A stretch of 64,000 nucleotides of DNA from Gordoniibacillus kamchatkensis (GTDB lineage: Bacteria; Bacillota; Bacilli; Paenibacillales; NBRC-103111): assembly GCF_000829455.1 (NCBI RefSeq), contig NZ_JXAK01000017.1:1-64000 (forward strand), given 5' to 3'. Position 1 is the stretch's first letter. Each line of letters begins with the position of its first letter. The translations under genes and the position numbers were made by a program. Positions 36,003 to 44,761 of this stretch are shown here, in pieces. The notes below the pieces were generated by a model that made no database searches, was not told the origin of the DNA, and saw only the letters and a list, made by a program, of their open reading frames with translations.

Positions 36003-36296
36003 AAACAACCCTCCGATCCCCGTAAGGGACGAGAAGGTTGTCTCGCGGTACCACCCTAATTAAAGAAGCGTTCGCCGCTTCTTTCGCTTATTTGCCATAA
36101 CGGCACTGTTCATGCCGGGTAAAAGCTACCGGCGGGCTCATGCCCGCGTTCGCTTTTCCAACTCCGGACCGTAATTCGGGAAAATGCGCGCACCGGTTCG
36201 CACCGACCACCGGCTCTCTGCAAGCACTTGTTCATTTTCCTTACTCGGGGTGAAAACCCAGTCCATCATTGCTTTGTCCGATATGCGATTTGTATC
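36003..36296 (-). ncRNA. T-box riboswitch (Tyr) upstream of tyrS
   Basis: Read on the minus strand, the leader shows the stem I distal signature AGAGAGCCGGTGG, a UAC (Tyr) specifier codon (minus strand of 36171-36173), and the T-box AGGGTGGTACCGCG (minus strand of 36044-36057). It ends in a terminator hairpin with CAACCTTC and a U run near 36000. Uncharged tRNA-Tyr is expected to pair with the leader and allow read-through into tyrS. Confidence 0.93.
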
Positions 36297-36325
36297 ATTA
36301 AAGCACGAGAAATGCCGGTTGTCAA
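36297..36325 (-). promoter_or_regulatory. promoter of the T-box/tyrS transcript
   Basis: On the minus strand TTGACA (36325-36320) and TTTAAT (36302-36297) are 17 bp apart, placing the transcript start near 36290, just before stem I of the T-box. Confidence 0.65.
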
Positions 36326-36390
36326 CTTCGTTCGGCTGCGCTTATGTCTGCGAGAGACGGCGGTGCATGCCGTCTTCCCGCGGCACGGCG

Positions 36391-36990
36391 TCAGTCGTCC
36401 GCCTCGGCGGCCAGCCGCGACATCTCGTCAAGCGTCTGTTCGAACGGCGGTCCCATATGCTCGAGAAAATAGCCGATTTCCGGCATCCCGAGCTTGTCCA
36501 GATTGGCCCGTACCTGCTGCTTCGCCACCGTAAACTCGCGGTTGCCGGCGGCGAGCTCGGTGACGCATTTCAAGTAGGCGTCGAGCAGGTCGGCGGCTTT
36601 CACCCAGCGGTACAGCTCCGGATCGGGCTCGACCAGCAGCGGGCGGTAAGCGGCGCGCAGCGGCTTCGGGGCGGATTGCAGCAGCCGCTCGGACGCTTCT
36701 CGCTCCATATCGTGGAACTGGTTGCGCAGCTTTTCGTTATTATGTTTCACAGGCTGCGGAATGTCGCCGACGAACACTTCGGCCACGTCGTGAAACAGCG
36801 CCAGCGAAACGACTTTGTCGGTCGGCACTTGCCGTCCGAACACATCGTTCGCAATCGTGCACAAGAGGTGCGCAAGCGCGGCGACGTGGAACGAATGCTC
36901 CGCGACCGATTCCTTGCGGGTGTTCCACATCAGGCTCCAACGGTCGATGTAGCGAAGCCTGTACAAATAGGCGGTAAAAGGACTTTCCAT
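36391..36990 (-). CDS. yfbR: YfbR-like HD-domain 5'-deoxynucleotidase
   Basis: HD-domain phosphohydrolase of 199 residues that removes phosphate from deoxynucleoside 5'-monophosphates. It closely follows the YfbR pattern: YLYRLRYIDRWSLMWNTRKESVAEHSFHVAALAH with the first metal His, LALFHDVAEVFVGDIPQPVK with the HD pair, and VKAADLLDAYLKCVTELAAGNREF with the last Asp. It is encoded 22 bp after the polysaccharide deacetylase gene on the same strand and probably shares its transcript. The neighbourhood does not suggest a special role beyond nucleotide-pool control. Confidence 0.88.
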   Translation of the reverse strand: MESPFTAYLYRLRYIDRWSLMWNTRKESVAEHSFHVAALAHLLCTIANDVFGRQVPTDKVVSLALFHDVAEVFVGDIPQPVKHNNEKLRNQFHDMEREASERLLQSAPKPLRAAYRPLLVEPDPELYRWVKAADLLDAYLKCVTELAAGNREFTVAKQQVRANLDKLGMPEIGYFLEHMGPPFEQTLDEMSRLAAEADD

Positions 36991-37012
36991 CGTCTGGTCT
37001 TCCTCTCTCTGG

Positions 37013-37909
37013 TTACCGGTCGCCTTCGCTCAGCACGATTTTCGGGCGATCTTCATTCACGCGCACGATGCGGTGCAAAATCGTTTTGTACAAGCCGTCC
37101 GGAGTGACGTTCGGCGAGCCGCCGTTAATGCGCGGGATTTGCAGCAGATCGGTGCCCTGCGTCGCCATGCTCGGCGTAATCGTGAACGCGTAACGCACTC
37201 CCGCCTGGCCGACGAGCCGGCTTGCGGCAGGCGTCGTGATGCCGTACGGATACGCCATCGTATCGACGGTCGCCGGCGACAGCTCATTGAGCTTGCCGAG
37301 ACATGTGCTCGTGTCGGCGAGCACCCGCTGCCGGTAAGCTTCGTCCGACTCCTTGACGCCGCCCTGCTCCTCCCGCCCGACCATGATCGCATCGCCGCTC
37401 GGCAGCTTGCCGTGCATGGCGTCGGTGTGGCAGCCGATGGCGATCAGATTCGGGGATTCGCTCAGCATTGCCCGGATTTGCTCGCGCGACAGCGACGGAA
37501 TGTACGTCTCCTTCGGATGCTCGAGGTCGCCGGTGATCACGAAGTTGACCGCCGGCACTTCCAGCTGGCGCAGTATCGGATACGCCTTCGTGTAAAAGCT
37601 CTCGTAACCGTCGTCGAACGTGACGAGCGCGGCGTTGTCCGGAACTTTCCCCGTGCCGTCCAAAAATTTCTTGAACTGGTCCAGCGTGATGAAATGAATT
37701 TGTTTGCTCTTGAGCAGCTCCAGCTGCGCCCGGAACAGCTCCGGCTTGATCGTGCTGGAGCTTTGCGCCGTTTCGTCGAGATGGTGATACATGAGCACAG
37801 CCACTTGGTCCGTATACAGCGGCTTGCCGTCCGCCGCCCGCAGCGCCGGAGCCATCGCTCCGAGCCCGAGCGCGGCGAGCAGCAGCGTAACGCCGATCCA
37901 TGGTTTCAT
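37013..37909 (-). CDS. polysaccharide deacetylase family protein
   Basis: Exported NodB-homology protein of 298 residues. An N-terminal signal peptide or anchor (MKPWIGVTLLLAALGLGAMAPALRA) is followed by the deacetylase domain: VAVLMYHHLDE, ALVTFDDGYESFYTKAYPIL with the Asp pair, AIGCHTDAMHGKLP, and MAYPYGITTPAASRLVGQAGVRYAFTI. In the second motif the two His are five residues apart (HTDAMH), one more than the usual HTxxH, so metal binding may be altered. Family members deacetylate peptidoglycan, chitin or exopolysaccharide. It lies divergent from the fumarase gene and upstream of yfbR. Confidence 0.82.
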   Translation of the reverse strand: MKPWIGVTLLLAALGLGAMAPALRAADGKPLYTDQVAVLMYHHLDETAQSSSTIKPELFRAQLELLKSKQIHFITLDQFKKFLDGTGKVPDNAALVTFDDGYESFYTKAYPILRQLEVPAVNFVITGDLEHPKETYIPSLSREQIRAMLSESPNLIAIGCHTDAMHGKLPSGDAIMVGREEQGGVKESDEAYRQRVLADTSTCLGKLNELSPATVDTMAYPYGITTPAASRLVGQAGVRYAFTITPSMATQGTDLLQIPRINGGSPNVTPDGLYKTILHRIVRVNEDRPKIVLSEGDR

Positions 37910-37958
37910 GATGCGAAATATGCCACCTTTCCCGTATGTCCGGTTTGCCGCCGATTTG

Positions 37959-37967
37959 TGGTATAAT
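37959..37967 (+). promoter_or_regulatory. extended -10 promoter of fumarase gene
   Basis: TG-G-TATAAT at 37959-37967 matches the extended -10 motif. No good -35 is present 17 bp upstream, which fits that promoter class. The start codon of the fumarase is 39 bp downstream. Confidence 0.5.
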
Positions 37968-38006
37968 AAGTAGAGCTATTCATATTCCGAGAGGAGTCCT
38001 ACTGTC

Positions 38007-39554
38007 ATGCAACAATTCGAACAGAGCATTTACGATCTGATCGTCGAAACGTCCACCAACTTGCCTGCCGACGTCCGCAAGGCGATTCAGGCCGCGCAGG
38101 AGCTGGAGGACAAAGGCACGCGCTCCGCGCTGTCGCTGTCGACGATCGGCGAAAATATCAATATGGCGGAATGCAACGTATCTCCGATTTGCCAAGATAC
38201 CGGCATGCCTACCTTCATTATACACTGCCCGGTCGGAGCGAACCAAATCGTCATGAAGAAGCACATTCTCGCGGCGGTCGAGCGGGCGACGAAAGATAAC
38301 AAGCTGCGCCCGAACTCCGTCGATTCGCTCACTGGCGAAAATCAAGGCAACGTCGGCCCCGGCACGCCGGTCATCCATTTCGAGCAATGGGAACGGGACG
38401 ACATCGAAGTGAAGCTGATCCTGAAGGGCGGCGGCTGCGAAAACAAAAACATTCAATACTCGCTGCCGGCCGAGCTCGAAGGTCTCGGCAAAGCGGGCCG
38501 CGATCTGGACGGCATCCGCAAATGCATTATGCACGCCGTCTACCAGGCGCAAGGCCAAGGCTGCGCCGCCGGCTTCATCGGCGTCGGCATCGGCGGCGAC
38601 CGCACAACCGGCTATGAGCTGGCGAAGCAGCAGCTGTTCCGCCCGGTCGACGACGTCAACCCGAACGAAGAGCTGCGCAAGCTGGAAAACTACATCATGG
38701 AGAACGCCAACAAGCTCGGCATCGGCACGATGGGCTTCGGCGGCCAAGTGACGCTGCTCGGCTGCAAAATCGGGGCCATCAACCGGCTGCCGGCCAGCTT
38801 CTTCGTCTCCGTCGCTTATAACTGCTGGGCGTTCCGCCGCCAAGGCGTCATTCTCGACGCGGCGACAGGCGCGATCCAAGATTGGGTGTACAAGAGCGGC
38901 AAAGGGATCGCCATGCAGGGCATCGCTGTGGAAGAAGCCGTCGACAAGATGGAGGACGCAAACGAGCAGCGCCGCGAAATCGTGCTGCAAACGCCAATCA
39001 GCGAAGAGCAGATCCGCAGCCTGAAAGTCGGCGACGTCGTCATCATCAACGGCATCATGCACACCGGCCGCGACGCGCTGCACAAATATTTGATGGACCA
39101 CGACAGCCCGGTCGACCTGAACGGCGCGGCGCTGTACCATTGCGGTCCGGTTATGAGCAAAGACTCCAGCGGCGAATATCACGTCAAAGCGGCGGGCCCG
39201 ACGACGTCGATCCGCGAGGAGCCGTACCAGGGCGACATCATCAAAAAATTCGGCATCCGCGCCGTCATCGGCAAAGGCGGCATGGGGCCGAAGACGCTGA
39301 AGGCGCTGCAGGAGCACGGAGCCGTCTATTTGAACGCCATCGGCGGCGCGGCGCAGTATTATGCGCAATGCTTCAAAAAAGTGGAAGGCGTCGACTTCCT
39401 CGAATTCGGCATTCCGGAGGCGATGTGGCATCTGCAGACGGAAGGCTTCGCGGCGATCGTTACGATGGATTCGCACGGCAACTCGCTGCACGCCGATGTC
39501 GAGCTCGAATCCAAGGCGAAGCTCGAGCAGTTCAAGGAGCCGGTATTTAAATAA
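38007..39554 (+). CDS. fumA: class I (iron-sulfur) fumarate hydratase
   Basis: Fumarase of the oxygen-sensitive [4Fe-4S] type, 515 residues, with the alpha and beta domains fused as in FumA/FumB. The alpha part includes NMAECNVSPICQDTGMPTFIIH with a cluster Cys, GGGCENKN, and GQGCAAGFIGVGIGGDRTTGYELAKQQLFR. The beta part includes GDVVIINGIMHTGRDALHKYL, LYHCGPVM and GKGGMGPKTLKALQEHGAVYLNAIGGAAQYYA. GAGAGGAG precedes ATG 38007. It interconverts fumarate and malate and complements the TCA genes at 11-15 kb. The 503-residue frame on the opposite strand is a shadow. Confidence 0.95.
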   Translation: MQQFEQSIYDLIVETSTNLPADVRKAIQAAQELEDKGTRSALSLSTIGENINMAECNVSPICQDTGMPTFIIHCPVGANQIVMKKHILAAVERATKDNKLRPNSVDSLTGENQGNVGPGTPVIHFEQWERDDIEVKLILKGGGCENKNIQYSLPAELEGLGKAGRDLDGIRKCIMHAVYQAQGQGCAAGFIGVGIGGDRTTGYELAKQQLFRPVDDVNPNEELRKLENYIMENANKLGIGTMGFGGQVTLLGCKIGAINRLPASFFVSVAYNCWAFRRQGVILDAATGAIQDWVYKSGKGIAMQGIAVEEAVDKMEDANEQRREIVLQTPISEEQIRSLKVGDVVIINGIMHTGRDALHKYLMDHDSPVDLNGAALYHCGPVMSKDSSGEYHVKAAGPTTSIREEPYQGDIIKKFGIRAVIGKGGMGPKTLKALQEHGAVYLNAIGGAAQYYAQCFKKVEGVDFLEFGIPEAMWHLQTEGFAAIVTMDSHGNSLHADVELESKAKLEQFKEPVFK

Positions 39555-39566
39555 AAGCTATACTCG

Positions 39567-39608
39567 AAGCTTCCTCCGCGGTCAGCCGGCCGGGAGGAAG
39601 CTTTTTTT
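39567..39608 (+). terminator. rho-independent terminator after fumarase gene
   Basis: AAGCTTCCTCC (39567-39577) pairs with GGAGGAAGCTT (39593-39603), followed by T. Confidence 0.88.
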
Positions 39609-39646
39609 ATTTGGCTAAGCTGCAGGGGGCTTCCCACCGGCGAAAA

Positions 39647-39777
39647 CGCCGCTGGAAGTGCGCAAAAAGCAACTGCAGCTGCACTAAGCACGCCAAGTCC
39701 CGCTGCAGTTGCTTCAAAGGCAATTGGAGAGTCCGCCGCAGCCGCCCACCCGCAAAACCGCCGCTGGAAGTGCGCAA
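39647..39777. repeat. nested direct and inverted repeats in a gene-free gap
   Basis: CGCCGCTGGAAGTGCGCAA occurs at 39647-39665 and again at 39759-39777. Between them AAGCAACTGCAGC (39667-39679) and GCTGCAGTTGCTT (39702-39714) form a 13-bp perfect inverted repeat. This accounts for much of the 364-bp gap 39555-39918, where I see no gene. Confidence 0.7.
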
Positions 39778-39918
39778 GCCCCAAGCATCCCGTCAACTCC
39801 AGCACGAATGTGTTGCTTTCGCCGCCGTTATCCGTGAAAATGGTAACGATAAGAGTTTCGGCCCGATTCCGGGGATGCTAAAACGACGACGGTGATCGCC
39901 CAGAAGGAGACGTATTCC

Positions 39919-40428
39919 ATGAGCGAACAACACATCCGCGAGAAAAAAGCGCTGGAGAGGGCGGCCATCCGTACCTTCCTGCAGCTGTACAACGAGCGCT
40001 TTGAGCCGAAATTCCGGCTGCTGTACCAGCAGGAGAAGCCCGATGCGGTGCTGGAAAACCGGCAGCGGGGCCAATTGGGGCTCGAAATTACGCACTTGTT
40101 CTATGACGCGCACGAGGCGAAGCGGACGCTCGGGCGGACGGACGAGCCGCGCCGCGAGCCGGAGACGATCGAGACGTGGCTTGCCGAGCTGAACGAACGC
40201 ATCCGAACGAAGGAAGAGAAGTTCGCCGGGTATTCCCACAAATACCCGCTATCGCTGCTCATCCGCAACGCTTCGCCGGAGTTCGGCCTTGCCGCAGTAG
40301 GGCAGTGGCGGGAGCGCATCGTGAAGCCGCGGGAGCTGTTCGAGCGCATTTGGTTTTTGTCGCGCGACGGCGGTCCGGACTGGCACCTCTTGGAGCTGAA
40401 GGAGCTGCTGCTGTTTACAAAAAAATAA
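39919..40428 (+). CDS. hypothetical protein, 169 residues
   Basis: Soluble, charged protein that I do not recognise. It is rich in Glu, Arg and Leu, with a predicted helical N-terminus (IREKKALERAAIRTFLQLYNERFEPKF). The segment KPDAVLENRQRGQLGLEITHLFYDAHEAKR carries a P-D...L-E-I-T pattern that could be an endonuclease-like active-site strand, but this is speculation. The C-terminus has IWFLSRDGGPDWHLLELKELL. No signal peptide or membrane segment is seen. AGAAGGAGACG precedes ATG 39919; the frame extends back to 39892. It lies just before phoR on the same strand, 94 bp away. Confidence 0.6.
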   Translation: MSEQHIREKKALERAAIRTFLQLYNERFEPKFRLLYQQEKPDAVLENRQRGQLGLEITHLFYDAHEAKRTLGRTDEPRREPETIETWLAELNERIRTKEEKFAGYSHKYPLSLLIRNASPEFGLAAVGQWRERIVKPRELFERIWFLSRDGGPDWHLLELKELLLFTKK

Positions 40429-40522
40429 CTTGGCGCCCGTGCGGCGATGCGGTTACGCTTAAGTGCGGCGCGCATAACCGTGCCCGGCTTGCGTGCGATT
40501 CAAGGCAAAGGTGGAACGACGA

Positions 40523-42315
40523 TTGAACCAATTTCGCACTCAACTGACGCTTATTATGATGGCTATTATCGGCGCCACGATGGTGGCGGCGGGTATATTT
40601 ATCGGCAAAGTGCTGCAAGATTCGCACATCGACCTGCTCCGCGGCAATATGACGCGCGAGCTGAAAGTGATTGCGGCGGAAGGCGATTGGGGCAAACTTA
40701 CGGGCGACGATGCGACTCTGATGGCCGCTTATTCCAAAGAGGCGGTCATGCTGAAAAATATGGCGGACACGCGCATCACGTACGTGCGGGAGGACGGGAA
40801 AGTGCTCGGCGACTCCGACCAGGATCCCGCGGCGATGGACAACCACCACGGACGGCCGGAGATCGCCGCCGCCCGCGAGAGCAGCGGCTTCGGCAGCGCG
40901 ATCCGGTTCAGCGATACGCTGAAAAAAAACATGCTGTACGTCGCCATGCGGCTCGAACCGGCGAACGGCGCGCACGGTTACTTGCGGCTGGCGATGAGTC
41001 TGGAAGATGTGGATGCGACGGTGCGGCAGGTGTGGTACTTTCTGATCGCCGGCCTCGCCGTGCTGTTCCTGCTCGCGGGCATCGTCTCCTACCGCATCGC
41101 CCGCGGTCTCACGCGCCCGATCGAGAAGATGACGAGCGTCGCGAAACAAATCACGAACATGAATTATAAAGCGCGCGTCGATGCGCTCAAGAACGACGAG
41201 GTCGGCCAGCTCGGGCGGGCGATCAACCTGATGGCGGACAGCTTGCAGCTGCAGATGAACCGGATCGCCGAGAACGAAAACCGGCTGCAAAGCGTGCTCG
41301 AAAATATGACGAGCGGCGTCATGATGATCGGCAAAGACGAGCGAATCGTGCTCGTCAATCCGGCGGCGGAAGAGCTGCTCGGCTTCACCGTGCAAGAGCT
41401 GCTCGGCAAAAAGTACGACGAAGCGAAGCAGCAGTTCGAATTCACGAAGCTGATCCGCGAATGCATCGACACGCACGAGCACATCCATGGCGAGATGATG
41501 TTTTACTTCCCTTCGGAGCGCATCCTCGATCTCCATCTCAGCCCGGTGGCGCAGGAAGGCGCCGAATGGGACGGGGTGCTGGTCGTGCTGCACGACATTA
41601 CGGCGGTGCGCCGGCTTGAAAAAATGCGCAGCGAGTTTGTAGCGAACGTATCGCACGAGCTGAAAACCCCGATTGCCGCGGTCAAAGGCTTTGCCGAAAC
41701 GCTGCTCGCCGGCGCCTTGAACGACAAGGAGACGCGCGGCAGTTTTTGCAAATCATTTTCGACGAGTCGGAGCGTCTCAACCGCTTGATCGGCGACATTC
41801 TGGAGCTGTCCAAAATCGAGTCGAAGCGCATCCCGCTCCACTTCTCCCCGGTCGATCTGCCGGCCTTCGTCGAACATACGATCAACATGCTGCGGCCGGA
41901 GGCGAACAAGAAGCATATCGAGCTCATCAGTCAAGTGCCGGACGACTTGTATATGGAAGCGGACGAAGACCGGCTGCGGCAAATTTTCATCAACCTGCTC
42001 TCGAACGGTATTGCCTATACGCCGGAAGGGGGAAAGGTGAAGGTGCGGGTCGAGCCCGCCGGCGCGGAAGGCGATGACGAGCGGGTGCGGATCGTCATTC
42101 AGGACACGGGAATCGGCATTCCGAAAAAAGATTTGCCGCGCATTTTCGAACGGTTTTACCGCGTCGACAAGGCGCGTTCGCGCAGCTCCGGAGGGACGGG
42201 ACTCGGCCTGTCGATCGTCAAGCACCTCGTCGAGCTGCATCACGGCACGATCAAAGTCGACAGCGAGCCGGGGGTAGGGACGAAATTTACGATCGAGCTG
42301 CCGGTCATTCATTAA
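40523..42315 (+). CDS. phoR: PhoR-like sensor histidine kinase, frameshifted at about 41736
   Basis: Membrane sensor kinase of about 598 residues after correction. Order: membrane segment (LTLIMMAIIGATMVAAGIFIG), extracellular region, second segment (FLIAGLAVLFLLAGIVSY), HAMP, PAS domain (RLQSVLENMTSGVMMIGKDERIVLVNPAAEELLG), HisKA (FVANVSHELKTPIAAVKGFAETL) and ATPase (LLSNGIAYTPEGG, DTGIGIPKKDL, GGTGLGLSIVKHLVELH). The first frame breaks after NDKETR and ends at 41788. The rest continues one frame over (QIIFDESERLNRLIGDILELSKIES) to 42315; one extra C near 41734-41739 restores it. TTG 40523 with AAAGGTGG upstream is the start. The PhoP-like gene follows, the reverse of the usual order. Confidence 0.85.
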
Positions 42316-42338
42316 TTTTTCATGAAGTTGATGCCCGG

Positions 42339-42381
42339 TTAACGTAAAATTTACATGGCGTTTACAAACTGGTGTTAAGAT
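42339..42381 (+). promoter_or_regulatory. PhoP box and promoter before the regulator gene
   Basis: TTAACG (42339-42344), TTTACA (42350-42355) and TTTACA (42361-42366) are spaced exactly 11 bp apart, the Bacillus PhoP-box layout of TT(A/C/T)A(C/T)A repeats with 5-bp gaps. A -10-like TAAGAT (42376-42381) follows at the distance seen in Pho-activated promoters. It points to autoregulation of the regulator gene. Confidence 0.7.
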
Positions 42382-42469
42382 GAAGGTGCAACATCGGATC
42401 CGATCATGGCCGCTCTCCGCGCGGGAGCGTGGATGGAAACAAGCCAATACGCACTCATCGGGGGATCTT

Positions 42470-43186
42470 ATGGGAAAGAAAATACTCGTAATCGAAGATG
42501 AACCCACGCTGGCCCGGCTGCTTTCTTACAATTTGACGCAGGAAGGCTACGAGACGAAGGTCGTCGATCACGGCGGGGAAGGCTTGCAGGCCGCCATGCA
42601 GAACGTCTACGACCTGATCATTTTGGATATTATGCTGCCCGGCATGAACGGCTTCGAAATTTTGTCAAAGCTGCGGCAGAAAGGGAATAGGGCGCCGGTC
42701 ATCATTTTGACGGCGCGCAACGCCGAAGAGGAAGTCGTGCAAGGGCTCGGGCTCGGCGCGGACGACTACATTACGAAGCCGTTCGGCGTCGCCGAGCTGC
42801 TGGCCCGCGTATCTGCCGTGCTGCGCCGCACGCAAGCGGACGAAGGCGGCGTGGAGCATCATCCGGCTAGCGAGAAAGTGATCCGAATCGGCGAGCTGCT
42901 CATTTATCCGGAAAAATACGAGGTGCTGCTCGAAGGGGAGCCGATCCCGCTGCGCCCGAAAGAATTCGAGGTGCTGCTGTATCTCGTGCAGCGGCCGGGG
43001 GTCGTCGTCACCCGCGACGATCTGATGAACATCGTGTGGGGCTTCGACTATATCGGTGGGCAGCGGACGGTCGACGTGCACGTCTCGTCGCTGCGCAAAA
43101 AGCTGGAGATGAACCAGCAGTCGGTGCAGATCGACGCGATCCGCGGCGTCGGCTACAAGCTTGTAGTGCCGCAGCCGAAAAAATAG
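42470..43186 (+). CDS. phoP: PhoP-like response regulator
   Basis: OmpR-family regulator, 238 residues. The receiver domain has EDE at 9-11, phosphoacceptor Asp53 in LIILDIMLPGMNG and TKPFG. The winged helix reads IPLRPKEFEVLLYLVQRPGVVVTRDDLM, TVDVHVSSLRKKL and IDAIRGVGYKLV. It matches PhoP of Bacillus in domain layout and in the phrase IRGxGYKL. GGGGATCTT precedes ATG 42470; an in-frame start at 42380 would fall just after the promoter and lacks a binding site. The PhoP-box promoter directly upstream and the PhoR-like kinase before it support phosphate-starvation control. Confidence 0.88.
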   Translation: MGKKILVIEDEPTLARLLSYNLTQEGYETKVVDHGGEGLQAAMQNVYDLIILDIMLPGMNGFEILSKLRQKGNRAPVIILTARNAEEEVVQGLGLGADDYITKPFGVAELLARVSAVLRRTQADEGGVEHHPASEKVIRIGELLIYPEKYEVLLEGEPIPLRPKEFEVLLYLVQRPGVVVTRDDLMNIVWGFDYIGGQRTVDVHVSSLRKKLEMNQQSVQIDAIRGVGYKLVVPQPKK

Positions 43187-43690
43187 GTTGGGGCGGGTAA
43201 AATCGATTCTCGTTAACATGCTAAAAACGCCCGGCGGGGCGTGCCTGGCCCGGCGCGTGGCGCCGGCATTAGGAAGTGTGCTCCTTACGATGTGAGCGTA
43301 TAAGACGAGCAATGAAGCTCTTTTCCGACCGCACAGTACCGGCTTCTTTCAGGCGGACGTATGCCTGAAGCCGTACGATGGCGAGGTCGGGGAAGAGCTT
43401 ATATTTATGCCAAAAAGGGCGGATGGGGATGGTAAGATTCCGGAGACGAAGCGAATTCCGCTGAGCACAACCGGAAGATCGCTCGTGTTCGAGAATGCTG
43501 CGGCAGAGCTGCTCACCGGCAATGAGGCATTGCAGGTTGGCGATGAAGCAGACAGGTCGGGCCGGGTTTTGTTTCGTTCCTAAAGGCCGGTGGCCCGTTT
43601 AAAGAACCGGTTCGCTATGCAGCGACTTGCTTGACGCTGTTAAGCGCCGATTTGACGGAATGAACGTGCAAAGACCTATTATTCCATGAA

Positions 43691-43730
43691 TAGCGACGAA
43701 AATTCGCATAGAGCGAATTTTCGGGCGCTA
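43691..43730. repeat. 40-bp hairpin
   Basis: GAAAATTCGC (43698-43707) and GCGAATTTTC (43713-43722) pair perfectly around ATAGA, and TAGCG/CGCTA extend the stem at the outer ends. There is no T tract, so it resembles a REP-type element. Confidence 0.65.
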
Positions 43731-43750
43731 ATGGCTGTTTTCTCCTTGTT

Positions 43751-43876
43751 GGCTCAAAATCAGCGCCCGTAAAGTCTCTGTATAGCGAACATGGGCTTTA
43801 TAGCAGTAGACGGCGCCGGGTGGCTCAAAATCAGCGCCCGCAAAGTCTCTGTTTTGCGAACATGGGGCTTTATAGC
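43751..43876. repeat. 54-bp direct repeat, two copies
   Basis: 43751-43804 and 43822-43876 match over about 54 bp with only a few differences (both start GGCTCAAAATCAGCGCCCG and end GGGCTTTATAGC). The period is 71 bp. No coding frame runs through both. Confidence 0.8.
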
Positions 43877-44187
43877 TTAAGACAGCATCGCTCGCTCGGT
43901 TCCACGGCCCCTTCATAAGAGACGTTGAGCCAACTTATTGCCGCTCAGGATTGGTTCACCGCTACGAACACTGCCGGTTGGCGATGAAGCAGACAGGCCG
44001 GGCCGGCCGGTTTTGTTCAAATCATTTACATCGCTGATCTCTATAACCGTGCATGGATTCGTTGCATTCAGTTATGCTCCACCATAACTAACATCAGGGC
44101 GGAAGCCTGCCGGTCTCGACCGATTGCATATTAATTCGAAATATTGTATATTTATTCACATATTTCGAAAATCGGGAGGGAGCAGCA

Positions 44188-44634
44188 TTGTCTATTATCA
44201 TAAGAAACGCCGAACCTAAAGATATTAACAGCTTGACCGAGTTGATGCATGAATACATAGTCGGTTTTTATCGGAAACCTTGGCCGCTCGCTGAAAAGGT
44301 GCATCAATTGATTCAAACCCTTTTAGAAAAACAATGGGGAATACAGTTTGTAGCGGAACAAGACCATAAGTTAGTCGGCTTCGCGACGTTGTATTTTACA
44401 TTCAGCACGATGAAATCGGAAAAAATCACCGTCATGAACGATCTCTTCCTCATTGAGAAATTTAGAGATTCGGAAGTTGAGTCGCAACTATTTTTAAAAT
44501 GCCAAAATTACACGAAAGAGCATGGATATGCTCATATGACTTGGGTAACAGGTTCCGATAATAAACGCGCTCAGCGTTTTTTCGAAAACATGGGTGCCTC
44601 ATCAATTGATTGGGTCAACTATTCAATCACTTAA
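44188..44634 (+). CDS. GNAT-family N-acetyltransferase
   Basis: Acetyl-CoA-dependent transferase of the GNAT fold, 148 residues. The pattern is IIIRNAEPKDINSLTELMHEYI at the N-terminus, GIQFVAEQDHKLVGFATLYF for strands 3 and 4, and MNDLFLIEKFRDSEVESQLFLKCQNYTKEHGYAHMTWVTGSDNKRAQRFFENMGA at the C-terminus. The CoA-binding turn (RDSEVE) is unusual compared with RGxG/A. It starts at TTG 44188 with GGGAGGGAG upstream. The DNA is clearly more AT-rich than its surroundings, which suggests acquisition by transfer. Substrate unknown. Confidence 0.82.
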   Translation: MSIIIRNAEPKDINSLTELMHEYIVGFYRKPWPLAEKVHQLIQTLLEKQWGIQFVAEQDHKLVGFATLYFTFSTMKSEKITVMNDLFLIEKFRDSEVESQLFLKCQNYTKEHGYAHMTWVTGSDNKRAQRFFENMGASSIDWVNYSIT

Positions 44635-44761
44635 GCGACGGTGGTTGCTGCCGCGCCGGCCGCGGCGCCGGCCGATGCGCCGGGGCGCGAAATCGCCGCC
44701 TTGGCCGCCAAGCCGGGATCAGTACGGGGCAATGCGGCGGCCGCAGAACGAGCGCAATAAT

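Larger units (their letters stand above)
43535..43997. repeat. 22-bp direct repeat flanking a 420-bp segment
   Basis: A 22-base sequence beginning GGTTGGCGATG occurs at 43535-43556 and again at 43976-43997, each followed by a CGGGCCGG-rich stretch and GTTTTGTT. The copies bracket the hairpin and the 54-bp tandem repeat. Confidence 0.75.
43187..44187. other. 1-kb gene-free region built of repeats
   Basis: No intact gene. One frame (43218-43583) reads MLKTPGG... to an in-frame TGA at 43293 and then on for 95 codons (FFQADVCLKPYDGEVGEELIF...), with no family I recognise; it may be a decayed ORF or chance. The remainder holds the direct repeats and the hairpin listed separately. The last 100 bases (about 44080-44187) are AT-rich and should carry the promoter of the following acetyltransferase gene. 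Confidence 0.5.

Noticed and set aside
37980-39491. 503-codon minus-strand frame opposite the fumarase gene
   Set aside because: Shadow of a strongly conserved enzyme; composition biased towards Arg, Asp, His and Ala.
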